From Opisthocomus hoazin (lineage: Eukaryota; Chordata; Aves; Opisthocomiformes; Opisthocomidae), in the NCBI RefSeq assembly GCF_030867145.1, contig NC_134440.1, positions 9,052,001 to 9,116,000 of the forward strand: DNA of 64,000 nt, in the 5' to 3' direction. The notes beneath the pieces are model-generated. The model did no database searches and had not been told where the DNA came from. It was given only the letters and a program-made list of their open reading frames with translations. Every line of letters starts with the position of its first letter. The first letter of the stretch is position 1. A program made the translations under genes and the position numbers. Of the stretch, positions 1 to 8,477 are shown in pieces.

Positions 1-274
1 CAGGCTATGAAACCTGGTGTGTACTCCAGAATTACCAAACTCAAAGACTGGATCCTGGACACCATCTCACAGTGGCCCAGTCCCGGCACAGGCACCCCTT
101 CCAGTTCAGCCATCACTAGAACTCCTGCTGCAGCCATCCTCACCCACCAGCCCAGCTCAACAGCAGCAAGTCCAATCAACAGAACCACCCTGGGGATGAA
201 GATGACCACAACCATGGAAGAAACCTCTACAGGTCTGAAAACCACTGAGCCTGCCAAGCCTACCCAGACCCCAG
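1..274 (+). CDS. TMPRSS9: TMPRSS9 exon: end of protease domain 2 and Ser/Thr/Pro linker
   Basis: Window opens inside this exon, frame 1. Encodes the C-terminal helix region of a trypsin fold ([15 protein letters not shown]) followed by about 65 residues rich in Ser, Thr and Pro, likely an O-glycosylated stalk. Donor GT at 275-276, phase 1. Read-through would hit a stop at 337-339. Confidence 0.88.
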
Positions 275-3200
275 GTAAAACTGATGACAGATTTATTGAT
301 ACGTTGGTAAGAGGCCTCCAGCCCCAGCAGAAGTACTGAGCAGACGGTACTGAGCACAGGGTACCCTCAGAGGGTGCTGAGCAGGCCATGGGTTCTTGCC
401 TTCCAGTGGTGCCTTGTACCAGCCTCACCTTCAAGTGTTCCAGCAACGTCTGTATTGGAAAAGAAAATCCTGAATGCGATGGCGTTGTTGACTGCAGCAA
501 CGGCGTTGACGAGCGCAACTGCGGTGAGTGCTGCTTTGCAGCTTGCGGCTGCTGCCCAGCCTTACTCTGCGTCCCCCAGACCCCCCAGCGCAACCCACCA
601 GCTCCACGGGGGCTGTCTTGGGACCCACGTTGTACGCTGGGGGCCTGGGCCAGCCCCTGGTGCTCCAGGTCCTACTTGGTCTGCTAGAGCCTGTAATGAG
701 ATCAGGCTGGATGAGCAGGGTCCAAACTGTCTGCCAGGGAACGAGGCCTTTTCTCCCGTGCTGTGAACATCAGAGCCCCTTTCCCAGCACCCGGACCTTC
801 CGGCCAGTCAGTCTGCTAGCTAGAAAGACAGCTCTGCTCAACATGGCAGCCCAGGAGGTGTCTTGCCATCCCCAGGACTGCTCCTTGGCCTGCACATTCC
901 TCGCTGCGAGACAGCTCAGCCAGTCCATCCAAACGTCCCCTCCGGACACAGCACATCCCTGGAAGGTGTGATCTGTGACACCAAGCAAAAGTTCCCAAGC
1001 CATACCAGGTCTGCAGAGCCTTGCCTCACAGTCCCAGCATGGCAGGGGTTGGCAGGGCCCTCTGTGGGTCCCCCAGCCCAACCCCCTGCCCAAGCAGGGT
1101 CACCCAGAGCAGCTGCACAGCACCGCGGCCAGGCGGGGCTGGAATATCTCCAGAGAAGGAGACTCCACAGCCTCCCTGGGCAGCCTGGGCCAGGGCTCCG
1201 GCACCCTCGTGTTCAGATGGAACTTCTTGTGCTTCAGTTTGTGCCCGTTGCCCCTTGTCCTCAGCATCAGATGGGTGAATGAAATTCTTCACATCCTACT
1301 GCCCTATGTTCCCTGTCCATGGCACGGGGTTGGAACGAGATGATCTCTAAGATGATCCTGGGGTTCCCACCCAAACCATTGTAGGATTCTATGACTCTCT
1401 GTCTCCCCAGAAGGCCACCCCATGGCACAGGTTATGGAAGGAGGGCAGATATCCCTTTCACTTAACGGTTACTTAAACCCACGGTGCCTCTTCTGTCCCA
1501 GACTGTGGCTTAACAACTGCTCTGGCCTTCAGCAAAATCGTGGGTGGCAGCACTGCGGCTCGAGGAGAGTGGCCCTGGCAAGTCAGTCTCTGGCTTCGGC
1601 GGAAGGAGCACAAGTGCGGGGCTGTCCTCATTGCCGACCGGTGGCTGCTCTCCGCAGCTCACTGCTTTGACATGTAAGTCTGAGATGGGCTGGTGAAGCC
1701 AGCTGGCTCTTGCCCTTGCTCCCGTCAGACCACCTACCCTTCCCCTTCCCACGGCTGGCACGCTGTGTCCCACTGGGAACACACGCTCCCTGGTACCGAT
1801 GTGCCCTGCAGGTAAGCGTGACGAGGAATGAGTGGAGCAAAGCCTGGGTATGTCCACAGAGCGATGGAGACAGGGCTGCTGGCCTCACAAGGTGTGGCCA
1901 TGGTGCATCCCAGCCCCACAAGCCGAGGAACAGCCCTCCTTGTGAGGCCATGCTCCTAACGGCCAGGTTTGCTGTCTTTCTGCAGTTACAGCGACCCCAA
2001 AATGTGGGTGGCCTTTCTAGGATCCCCCTTCCTGAACGGCATCGATGGCAAAACGGAGAAAATATTCCGTATCTACAAGCACCCTTTCTACAACGTCTAC
2101 AGCCTGGACTACGACGTGGCACTGCTAGAGCTGAACACGCCCGTCAAGTTCAGCAACACCATCAGACCTATATGTCTGCCAGACAACTCGCACATCTTCC
2201 ATGAAGGAGCCAGATGCTTCATCACAGGCTGGGGCTCCACGAAGGAAGGAGGTACGGGTTGGGAGGGCTCCCTCACATCCATGATGGCCGAGCTAAGTGC
2301 CATCTACCCTGTGAGCCCAAACATCTGCGACTCCCGCTCCACTGCCCCAAGATAATACCCTGCAGGGCTGGGGATCCCAACCTTGGGATCCCAACCTGGG
2401 CAAGGCCTGGTGTCACCATGATCTCCTCCCCAGCTGCCAGGCGCTGGGCTCCTCCGTTTGATTACCCCTCTGCACCCCTGCAGACTTCCCAAGCTTTCTA
2501 CACAGCAGCCACTGTGCCCCCCATCATAGTCATGAAGGTTGGAAAAGACCTCTAAGATCATCAAGTCCAACTGTCACCCCAACACCCCCATGCCTGCTAA
2601 ACCGTGTCCCCAGGTGCCACATCCCCACGGTTTTGAACCCCTCCAGGGATGGGGACTCCCCCACTGCCCTGGGCAGCCTGGGCCAACGCCTGACCACTCT
2701 TTCAGGAAACAAATTTTTCCTGATATCCCATCTAAACCTCCCCTGACAACTTGCGGCCATCCCCGCAGCAGCTGCTCCAGCTGTGCTCCTGCAGTAGAAG
2801 GACCACGCTGACAGCACATCTGTCTGTCAGCCGAGGTGCCCGACAAACCACGCACCAAAGGGACCTTCCTGGGTTTGCTCTGCTGGGGAGGAACCAGCCC
2901 TGATTCGCTTCCCCAGTGCAGATCTCTCCTTCGGCTCCACGCTCCTCCACACGCGGCTGCTTCTCAGGTGCTCTGCACCCAGCTGACAGCAGCACTTGTC
3001 TCCTCAGGTCTCATGTCAAAGCACCTCCAAAAAGCAGCAGTGAACATCATTGGAGACCAGGCCTGCAAAAAATTCTACCCGGTGCAGATCAGCAGCAGGA
3101 TGGTGTGTGCCGGCTTCCCGCAAGGCGCCGTCGACAGCTGCTCGGTGAGTGCGAGGGCAGCGAACGCTGCGCCTGCGACTCAGCGAACCGGGGCCAAGTC

Positions 3201-4181
3201 CCCGCGCTGTATTCTCCCAGGAGGGCCTGGCCCTGCCTCCCGTAGCTCAGCTGTCCGCCAGCCATCGCCACCGGCTGCTGCCATCATCCCAGCCCTGCGC
3301 GCACCTCGGTCTGTGCCACCAACCCATGATGGGTCAGGGGAACAGGCAGAGAGGTAACGCCGAGCAGGAGAGCACAGGGACACCATGGAGCCCGTTCCAT
3401 GACACTGCTGTGCCCCTGAACGTGCTCTGCCATGTTCCAGACCCCCAGCCGCAGGCTGTGTGTGCAGGCACACCGCCGAGCAGCGCTTGGCAGCAGGCTC
3501 CTGGTGAGGTGGGGAACGGGGAAGCAAATGCTCCCATGTCACACAATCCCAGCATGGCAGGGCTTGGCAGGGCCCTCTGGGGACCACCCAGCCCAACCCC
3601 CTGCCCAAGCAGGGTCACCCAGAGCAGCTGCACAGCACCGCGTCCAGGCGGGGCTGGAATATCTCCAGAGAAGGAGACTCCACAGCCTCCCTGGGCAGCC
3701 TGGGCCAGGGCTCCGTCACCCTCAGAGGGAAGAAGTTCTTCCTCGGGTTCAGCTGGAGCTTCCTCTGCTTCAGTTTGTGCCCGTTGCCCCTTGTCCTGTC
3801 GCTGGGCACCGCTGAGCAGAGTCTGGCCCCGTCCTCCTGACCCCCACCCTGCAGATATTTAGAGGCATTTCTAAGGTCCCCTCTCAGCCTTCTCTTCTCC
3901 AGGCTGAACAAGCCCAGCTCCCTCAGCCTCTCGTCCCCCCAGAGGGGAAGGACATCTCACAGCTGGGGAGCTGGGCTGCCGTTTTGGTCTGACACAGGAC
4001 CCTGTTCCTCTCTCTGCAGGGCGATGCCGGTGGGCCCCTGGCCTGTAGAGAACCCTCAGGGAAGTGGTTTCTAGCAGGAATCACAAGCTGGGGCTATGGC
4101 TGTGCCAGGCCATACTTCCCTGGTGTCTACACCAAAGTCACAGCCGTCCAGGGCTGGATTGCACAGAACCTCAAGCTCTGA
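1..4181 (+). CDS. TMPRSS9: TMPRSS9 (polyserase-1), C-terminal six coding exons, 5' end outside window
   Basis: Type II membrane serine-protease array; in the known family one chain carries three trypsin-like domains separated by linkers and LDL-receptor class A modules. Coding exons here: 1-274, 407-523, 1502-1673, 1986-2251, 3008-3144, 4020-4181. All junctions are GT-AG and phases join without a break, giving 375 codons and a TGA at 4179-4181. In order: the end of protease domain 2 (PGVYSR..DWIL), a Ser/Thr/Pro-rich linker, a six-Cys LDLRA module, then protease domain 3. Domain 3 has activation site K-IVGG, His in SAAHC, Asp in DYDVALL, and GDAGGP where GDSGGP is expected, so the nucleophile Ser is Ala and the domain should be inactive. 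The human third domain is also reported as Ser-to-Ala. Convergent with TIMM13, as in human. The gene name rests on domain order plus synteny. Confidence 0.93.
407..523 (+). CDS. TMPRSS9: TMPRSS9 exon: LDL-receptor class A module
   Basis: Phase 1 at both ends, 117 nt. Six cysteines and the calcium-binding signature ([16 protein letters not shown]) define an LDLRA module sitting just before protease domain 3. Acceptor AG at 405-406, donor GT at 524. Confidence 0.9.
1026..1265 (-). mobile_element. CR1 LINE 3' fragment in TMPRSS9 intron
   Basis: Bird CR1 3' region in reverse orientation (CACAGTCCCAGCATGG..). Closely similar to 3538, 47921 and 62886, the first of two CR1 subfamilies in this window. 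Confidence 0.9.
1326..1394 (+). mobile_element. CR1 LINE 3' tail fragment, opposite orientation
   Basis: About 70 bp ending ACCCAAACCATTG then GATTCTATGAC, the CR1 3' end in plus orientation. It lies head-to-head with the fragment at 1026-1265. Confidence 0.75.
1502..1673 (+). CDS. TMPRSS9: TMPRSS9 exon: activation site and catalytic His of protease domain 3
   Basis: Encodes DCGL.., the zymogen cleavage site FSK-IVGG, WPWQVSL, and the His-box LLSAAHCFD. Acceptor AG at 1500-1501, donor GT at 1674. Enters in phase 1 and leaves in phase 2. Confidence 0.92.
1986..2251 (+). CDS. TMPRSS9: TMPRSS9 exon: catalytic Asp region of protease domain 3
   Basis: Encodes the middle of the trypsin fold, with catalytic Asp in YDVALLEL, the RPICLP segment and the [10 protein letters not shown] loop. 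Acceptor AG at 1984-1985, donor GT at 2252. Confidence 0.92.
2371..2398 (+). repeat. Short tandem duplication in TMPRSS9 intron
   Basis: Two adjacent near-identical copies of about 14 bp (GGGATCCCAACCT plus one base). Confidence 0.6.
2524..2762 (-). mobile_element. CR1 LINE 3' fragment, older copy
   Basis: Starts with a diverged tail (ATCATAGTCATGAAGGTTGG) and continues through CCTGGGCAGCCTGGGCC. More diverged than its neighbours, so probably older. Confidence 0.85.
3008..3144 (+). CDS. TMPRSS9: TMPRSS9 exon: segment before the active-site loop of protease domain 3
   Basis: Encodes the segment ending [14 protein letters not shown]. The Asp of DSC is the trypsin-type S1 specificity residue, so the pocket is kept even though the nucleophile in the next exon is lost. 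Acceptor AG at 3006-3007, donor GT at 3145, exit phase 0. Confidence 0.92.
3538..3936 (-). mobile_element. CR1 LINE 3' fragment
   Basis: About 400 bp of CR1 in reverse orientation. Read on the minus strand it encodes the reverse-transcriptase C-terminal region ([16 protein letters not shown]). Same subfamily as 62886. Confidence 0.92.
4020..4181 (+). CDS. TMPRSS9: TMPRSS9 last exon: GDAGGP (Ser to Ala) and C-terminus
   Basis: Starts [11 protein letters not shown].., continues [21 protein letters not shown] and ends NLKL-stop (TGA 4179-4181). The catalytic Ser codon position (4026-4028) is GCC, Ala. The SWG and PGVYTKV motifs are intact, so this is a folded pseudoprotease, not a decayed gene. 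Confidence 0.93.
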   Translation, partial: GDAGGPLACREPSGKWFLAGITSWGYGCARPYFPGVYTKVTAVQGWIAQNLKL

Positions 4182-4430
4182 AGCTGCATTTCGCCACTCA
4201 GGGAAGGCGACGGATGAGAGGAGCAACTGCCAGAGGACGCACTGACCCCTCCGCTATTGCACATTCGTTTTGGTCCTGCAAAGGGGTGCAGATGGCCTGC
4301 GGGTATGAAACAAATGCCAGCGTTGTGGGACCCACTGCAGTTGTGACACCAAGGCATTTGATAACTGCTTTGCATAGAAAGGTACAATTCTAGACATTTT
4401 CTATAAATAAATGAGGCCTGTCCCATCGTA
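4182..4430 (+). other. TMPRSS9: TMPRSS9 3'UTR
   Basis: Non-coding sequence from the stop codon through the AATAAA signal at 4406-4411. The end is placed about 20 nt after the signal; the exact cleavage site is inferred. Confidence 0.7.
4406..4411 (+). terminator. TMPRSS9: TMPRSS9 poly(A) signal AATAAA
   Basis: Canonical AATAAA 225 nt after the TMPRSS9 stop, on the coding strand. Confidence 0.75.
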
Positions 4431-5395
4431 AGACTTGACCAAACATCCTACGCATTAGAACGTGGCCTTTCTGGTCGGAGGGTGCCCGAACCATTGGCCA
4501 GAGATTCCTGGGGTCTGGCTGACCTCTGCCTACGAGTCGTCACCCCAAAGCCACGCCAAGAGCCAAGCGAACGTCGCCCCAGCCCAGAGTTACGCCCTCA
4601 CGGCTCTGATGGAGCCGTTACGTTGTGCAAATGGCTTTTGGACAGGGAATGCTACTGCTCCCGCTCAGTGCCTGGTACGAGTAAGCTCAGTGGTGACCCC
4701 CTGGCTCACCATTTGACCACAAGGTAGGACTAAAACACGTGGGACTTAAGATTGCACAGGCCCTCATCTGTCTTATAAATCAGGACAGGCTTCTCACACC
4801 CCGGCATGCCCCCAGCTCCCTTTGCATAAGGGAACAGGTGATTAAATTAACAAAGATTAAGGCATAGCCACACAGACCACTGTTCTGGTTAAGCAAGGTG
4901 GGCAAAATTCAAAGTGCTAAGAAAGCGGCCCATGGATGCAGCTCCTTCAGTGGGAAGTCGGGTCCTGCCAGCCAGCATAAGGCACACAGACACCTTTGTT
5001 CATGAGAAAAAAACTGCTGCAGAGCTCACGTGTCGAGTCTTGGGACATGTCCCTGGACGTCTCCTCATAGATTCAACCACCAAAACCAAACAGCAGCTCG
5101 TACCCAACCCCGTTCCCAGTCTTTGGCACTTAAGCTCTCCATTTGGGTATAGCAAGAGGTTTCTTCTTTCCCAACCCAGCTGGCAGCAAGACCCACCACT
5201 TTCCCAGCTGGAGCACTAGCAAGGTGAGAGACCTGGCTTCCAGGCACAGCTCAGCTCAAGGTGGGTTCAGATCCGTGGCTGGAACACTTGTGGGATGCTC
5301 CCATCAATGAAACGGGACTGCTGCACAGCCGGCACCACCTAAATTCACACAGCCGTAAGGAAAAGTAAAAAGGGCCTTAAGCAAACGTGGCTGTA
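4431..5395. other. Intergenic, nothing recognised
   Basis: Tail-to-tail interval between TMPRSS9 and TIMM13. No coding similarity, repeat family or RNA gene recognised. Short open frames on both strands overlap and have no family signature. Confidence 0.5.
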
Positions 5396-5401
5396 AAGCA
5401 C

Positions 5402-5407
5402 TTTATT
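5402..5407 (-). terminator. Minus-strand AATAAA, possible distal poly(A) site
   Basis: TTTATT on the plus strand reads AATAAA on the minus strand, in a context typical of an mRNA end. It could be a far-distal TIMM13 site; no direct link is visible. Confidence 0.3.
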
Positions 5408-5917
5408 TTCAAGTAGTCACTCTGCCCAGTCTGGATGGTAAACTCCAGTTCAGTTTCAATTGGTCCAAATATCCAGTTATCTCCTAATAGTTCACCTTGT
5501 GTGAGAACTCTTTAGTCCCTTCATAGAAGCCACCACGTTGGGAGATTAAATTAAGTCAGGTTCTCCCACATCCCTCCAAATGTCCCAGCAGATCAGGAGA
5601 CATCACCCTTCCAGTCTGTCCCCCCGCCCCAGCGAACAGTGAAATATCTTATAAAATACAGAAGAGCTTCAAAAGAAGGGATTTCAAAAATCTCCCTGCA
5701 GAGGCACGGACACCTTCAGTCTCCCAACGCTCTCCTCTCCCAGCTGCTGTGCACACTGCTGCCCACACAGCACAAACCAACCATCAACCGAGAGCAACGC
5801 AGAGCTCAGCCCCAAAGCAGCCCCTCTGTGGCAGAAGTGCTCCTCCTTTAAAAAAAACTGATGCCCAGAAGGCAGGCTCCGAGATGGCAGGTCTGTGCCA
5901 GACCCCAGCCAGAAGTT
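5408..5917. other. Intergenic or distal TIMM13 3'UTR, nothing recognised
   Basis: Non-repetitive sequence with no coding signature. It would be TIMM13 3'UTR only if the distal signal at 5402 is used. Confidence 0.35.
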
Positions 5918-6014
5918 ACAGAATCACAGAAAGTTGGGGGTTGGCAGGGCCCTCTGTGGGTCCCCCAGCCCAACCCCCTGCCCAAGCAGGGTCACCCAGA
6001 GCAGGCTGCACAGG
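5918..6014 (-). mobile_element. CR1 LINE 3' fragment
   Basis: Opens with the bird CR1 tail CAGAATCACAGAAAG, then the segment also found at 1026, 3538, 47921 and 62886. Truncated to about 97 bp. It lies immediately beyond the minus-strand AATAAA at 6033. Confidence 0.85.
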
Positions 6015-6032
6015 ACCAGCCACACAACACAC

Positions 6033-6038
6033 TTTATT
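6033..6038 (-). terminator. TIMM13: Minus-strand AATAAA, candidate distal TIMM13 poly(A) signal
   Basis: AATAAA on the minus strand about 610 nt after the TIMM13 stop. A CR1 fragment begins some 20 nt downstream, so part of the termination region would be CR1-derived. Confidence 0.45.
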
Positions 6039-6542
6039 CTATAAAGAAATCGACCCAAGCACTTCCCAACCCTGTTCATCCCCAGCTGTGCTTGTACAAC
6101 GATTTGCGAGGCCGTGCTGCAGACCCGGTAAGGGCACCCCTGCTCCCCAACACGGCGCCCGAGCCGAGCCACAGCCTGCGCACCCCAAGCGAGCCCCACA
6201 CACAGCTCTGCAAACACGAGGGGAGAAACTGCCGAGTGCAGCGCGGGGGCAGCTTCTCCACCGATGCAAAGGGACCGGGCGGCTGCCCGAGTCCGTGCTC
6301 GCTCCCTGGGCGAGGGGGCTGCGGCGCTGGCTTGGCCCCCCCTGTTCCACAGCAGGCTCCCGGCCTCCTGCAGCCCGTCCAGCCGGGATTTAGGTGCTGC
6401 CACATCCCTTGGCCAGTCTGGATGGGTGGGAAGGGCACGAGGCAAAGCAAGCAGCTCACGGTGGCTCTCCAGGCTGGAAAATTCACTCGCTCCTGGGGCT
6501 GGTGCTAATAAAAGCCAACGGATGCAAAAGGTTCAGCGAGGG

Positions 6543-6548
6543 TTTATT
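6543..6548 (-). terminator. TIMM13: TIMM13 proximal poly(A) signal
   Basis: AATAAA on the minus strand 100 nt after the TIMM13 stop (6648-6650), giving a short 3'UTR. Confidence 0.65.
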
Positions 6549-6647
6549 GCTCTGCCACGGCAGGGGCTGGATTTCACCCCCAATCCCCCGGCCTGGCCGC
6601 TCGTCCCGGCCCCGCATGGTCCCTCCCGGCCCCGCCGCCGGGGCCCG

Positions 6648-6746
6648 TCACATGTTGGCTCTCTCCCGCTGCAGCCGAGAGTTGTAGGCTCGGGAAACCG
6701 TGTTCCAGGCGTCCATGTAGCGGTCCATGCACATGGCGATGCACTT
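6648..6746 (-). CDS. TIMM13: TIMM13 exon 3 (second CX3C and C-terminus)
   Basis: 32 codons plus TGA (6650-6648). Holds the second CX3C (CIAMC) and the C-terminal helix ending RERANM. Confidence 0.96.
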   Translation of the reverse strand, partial: KCIAMCMDRYMDAWNTVSRAYNSRLQRERANM

Positions 6747-7137
6747 CTGCGGGACGGAGAGGCCTCAGCGCCCGGCCCGGGGGCGGCCCCGCTGCCCCCC
6801 CCGGCCCCGGGCCGCGCTCACCTGCTCCGAGTTGTCCAGCGAGCCGCCGGGCTTCCCGATGCACTTCCGAAAGCATTTGTCCGTCATGCGCTGCGGAGAG
6901 AGGCCGTGAGGGCGGCCCCGGGCCCGGAGCACCGGCCCCGGCCCCAGGCTCCCCCCCCCGGTCCCGGGCTCCCCCTCCCCGGCCCCTCCTGACCTGCAAA
7001 AGCTCCTGTGCGTTGGCCACGGCGATCTGCACCTTCACCTGCTCCATGATGAGCCCCGGGTCCAGCTTCCCCCCGCCGCTTCCGCCGCCCCCGGAGCCGA
7101 AGTCGGCGCCGAAGTCGGAGCCGAAGGCGCTCTCCAT
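6648..7137 (-). CDS. TIMM13: TIMM13, mitochondrial import inner membrane translocase subunit Tim13, complete
   Basis: Small Tim chaperone; in the family it assembles with Tim8 as a hexamer in the intermembrane space and escorts hydrophobic precursors to the inner membrane. Three coding exons on the minus strand: 7137-6994 (48 codons), 6890-6822 (23 codons), 6746-6648 (32 codons plus TGA). All junctions are GT-AG in phase 0, giving 103 residues. Twin CX3C motifs are present, CFRKC in exon 2 and CIAMC in exon 3, and the C-terminus [11 protein letters not shown] is the expected one. The N-terminus is Gly-rich and somewhat longer than human Tim13 (95 aa as I recall). The start ATG at 7137 has G at -3 and G at +4. 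Upstream is a CpG island that also faces the LMNB2 3' end. Confidence 0.97.
6822..6890 (-). CDS. TIMM13: TIMM13 exon 2 (first CX3C)
   Basis: 23 codons, [16 protein letters not shown] to DNSEQ. Holds the first CX3C pair that forms the inner disulfides of the helical hairpin. Acceptor AG at 6892-6891, donor GT at 6821-6820. Confidence 0.96.
6994..7137 (-). CDS. TIMM13: TIMM13 exon 1
   Basis: Encodes the start Met, Phe/Gly/Asp-rich N-terminus with a Gly/Ser run, then [18 protein letters not shown] and QELLQ. Donor GT at 6993-6992. Confidence 0.96.
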
Positions 7138-8477
7138 CCCGCACGGTCACGGCGGGCGCCGGCCCCACGCTGCCGGGGAAATGGCGGCGCGCCGGGACTA
7201 CGGCCCCCAGCGTGCACCGCGCGGGGGGCGGGGAGGAAGCTGCTTGGCACCGCCCTCCCCTCGGCCGCTGTGGGCGGGGCCGGGGCTCGGGGAAGGCGGA
7301 GCTGGGGCGGCGGGGGCGGGCTGGGGGCCTCAGGGGGCGGAGCTTCCCCCGCCAAGCCGGACGCGCGGCCGGGCGGGCAGGGCATGGCCGCTCCGCTCAG
7401 GGTCGCGGGTCCCGCCGCGCCTCGTGGCCCCGTCGGGTGGGGGGGCCGCGGCCCGTGCCCCGCGTAGGGACGAGCTCCGGTGCCGCCAGTGGCCGTGGTG
7501 GAGGCGGCCCTGAGAAAGCGCTTCAGTCCCGGGGCAGCGCCCGCACCGCTTGCGGGGGGGTGGCGGTGACCCCCCGGCCCCGCGTTCCCCCGCAGCGCGG
7601 CCGAATGCAGCACAGCGTTGGAGAAGGGGGTTGTAAGCGCAGCCCCCCAGCCCGAGGCCGCGGGACGGACCTGAACCAGCTCCACCACCGAGAAGCTGCC
7701 GTTCTGCGCTCCCTCCCCAGAGAATTCCCTCGGGAATTAGAGCCCGCGGTGGTTCCGCGGTGCTGTGTCCTCCACGGAGCGAGGAAGCTGTGGGAAGGGG
7801 TAGAAGCAAACGGGAGACAGCAATGCTGCGGCGCTGATCCCCGGAGCAGACGTCGGTGCAGAATGGAAAGCGGCACCGGGCAGAGCTGAAGCCCAAACCA
7901 CCCTCACCGTCACTGGCCAGAGCCCACGCGCGGAAGACACCGAGGATTGTAAAGCCTGTCACCCCCGCTGGGGCCTGTCCACTGCGAAGAGGAACCGTTC
8001 CCCCACCTCACAGAATTACCGTCTGCTAGCGCTGACGACGGGGTAGGTGCTGCGGTACAATTTTATACCGAGCGGCAGCAGACTGGAAACGGAGCCTGGC
8101 TCACGAGGGGCAGGGCAGCTCACAGCGGTGCTTCTGCCCGTTTCCTAGTTCCGAGGGGTCACTCGCTGCCAGGGCTCCTGTTCTCTCCAGGTGGGATCAA
8201 GTGGGAAGTGCCGGGGCCGCAGAGGTCAGCGGGGCAGCAAGAAAGGAAGGGGTCGTTCATCTGCTCCAGCTGCTCCCGTTCCTTCCTCTGCGTCTGCTGG
8301 GAGCAGGGCGGTTGATCAGATTCCTGCGTCCGCGTCCGTTTGCGCCCGGAGCACAGCCCGGACTCAGCCTCTGGCAGCTCACCGTCCCCTGCCTCCACTC
8401 ACAGGAAGGGCCCCGGGATCGATCATCTCCAACAGCCCCCCATGGATGAAAGAAGGAAACAAATAAAATGCAAAACA
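7138..8477. other. LMNB2-TIMM13 spacer, positional equivalent of the human lamin B2 replication origin
   Basis: Interval from the TIMM13 start to the LMNB2 poly(A) signal. In human this interval holds the mapped lamin B2 origin of DNA replication, overlapping the LMNB2 3' end and the TIMM13 promoter. Here gene order and orientation are the same, with a CpG-rich half (7138-7600) next to the AT-rich LMNB2 end (from 8460). Origin activity in this species is inference from position only. Confidence 0.4.
7197..7215 (+). promoter_or_regulatory. ZNF143/STAF-like site in TIMM13 promoter
   Basis: ACTACGGCCCCCAGCGTGC resembles the ZNF143 consensus (ACTAC, CCCAG and TGC at the right spacing). It is 60 bp upstream of the start codon. 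A nearly identical motif occurs at 47440. Confidence 0.5.

Larger units (their letters stand above)
6580..7600. promoter_or_regulatory. TIMM13: CpG island over TIMM13 and its promoter
   Basis: Very GC- and CpG-rich block covering all TIMM13 exons and about 450 bp upstream, with GC-box-like GGGGCGG runs at 7260-7340. A CpG-island promoter for TIMM13 is inferred. No TATA box is evident. Confidence 0.75.

Noticed and set aside
7035-7688. 217-residue minus-strand frame overlapping TIMM13 exon 1.
   Set aside because: Out of frame with TIMM13 and a by-product of CpG-island composition.
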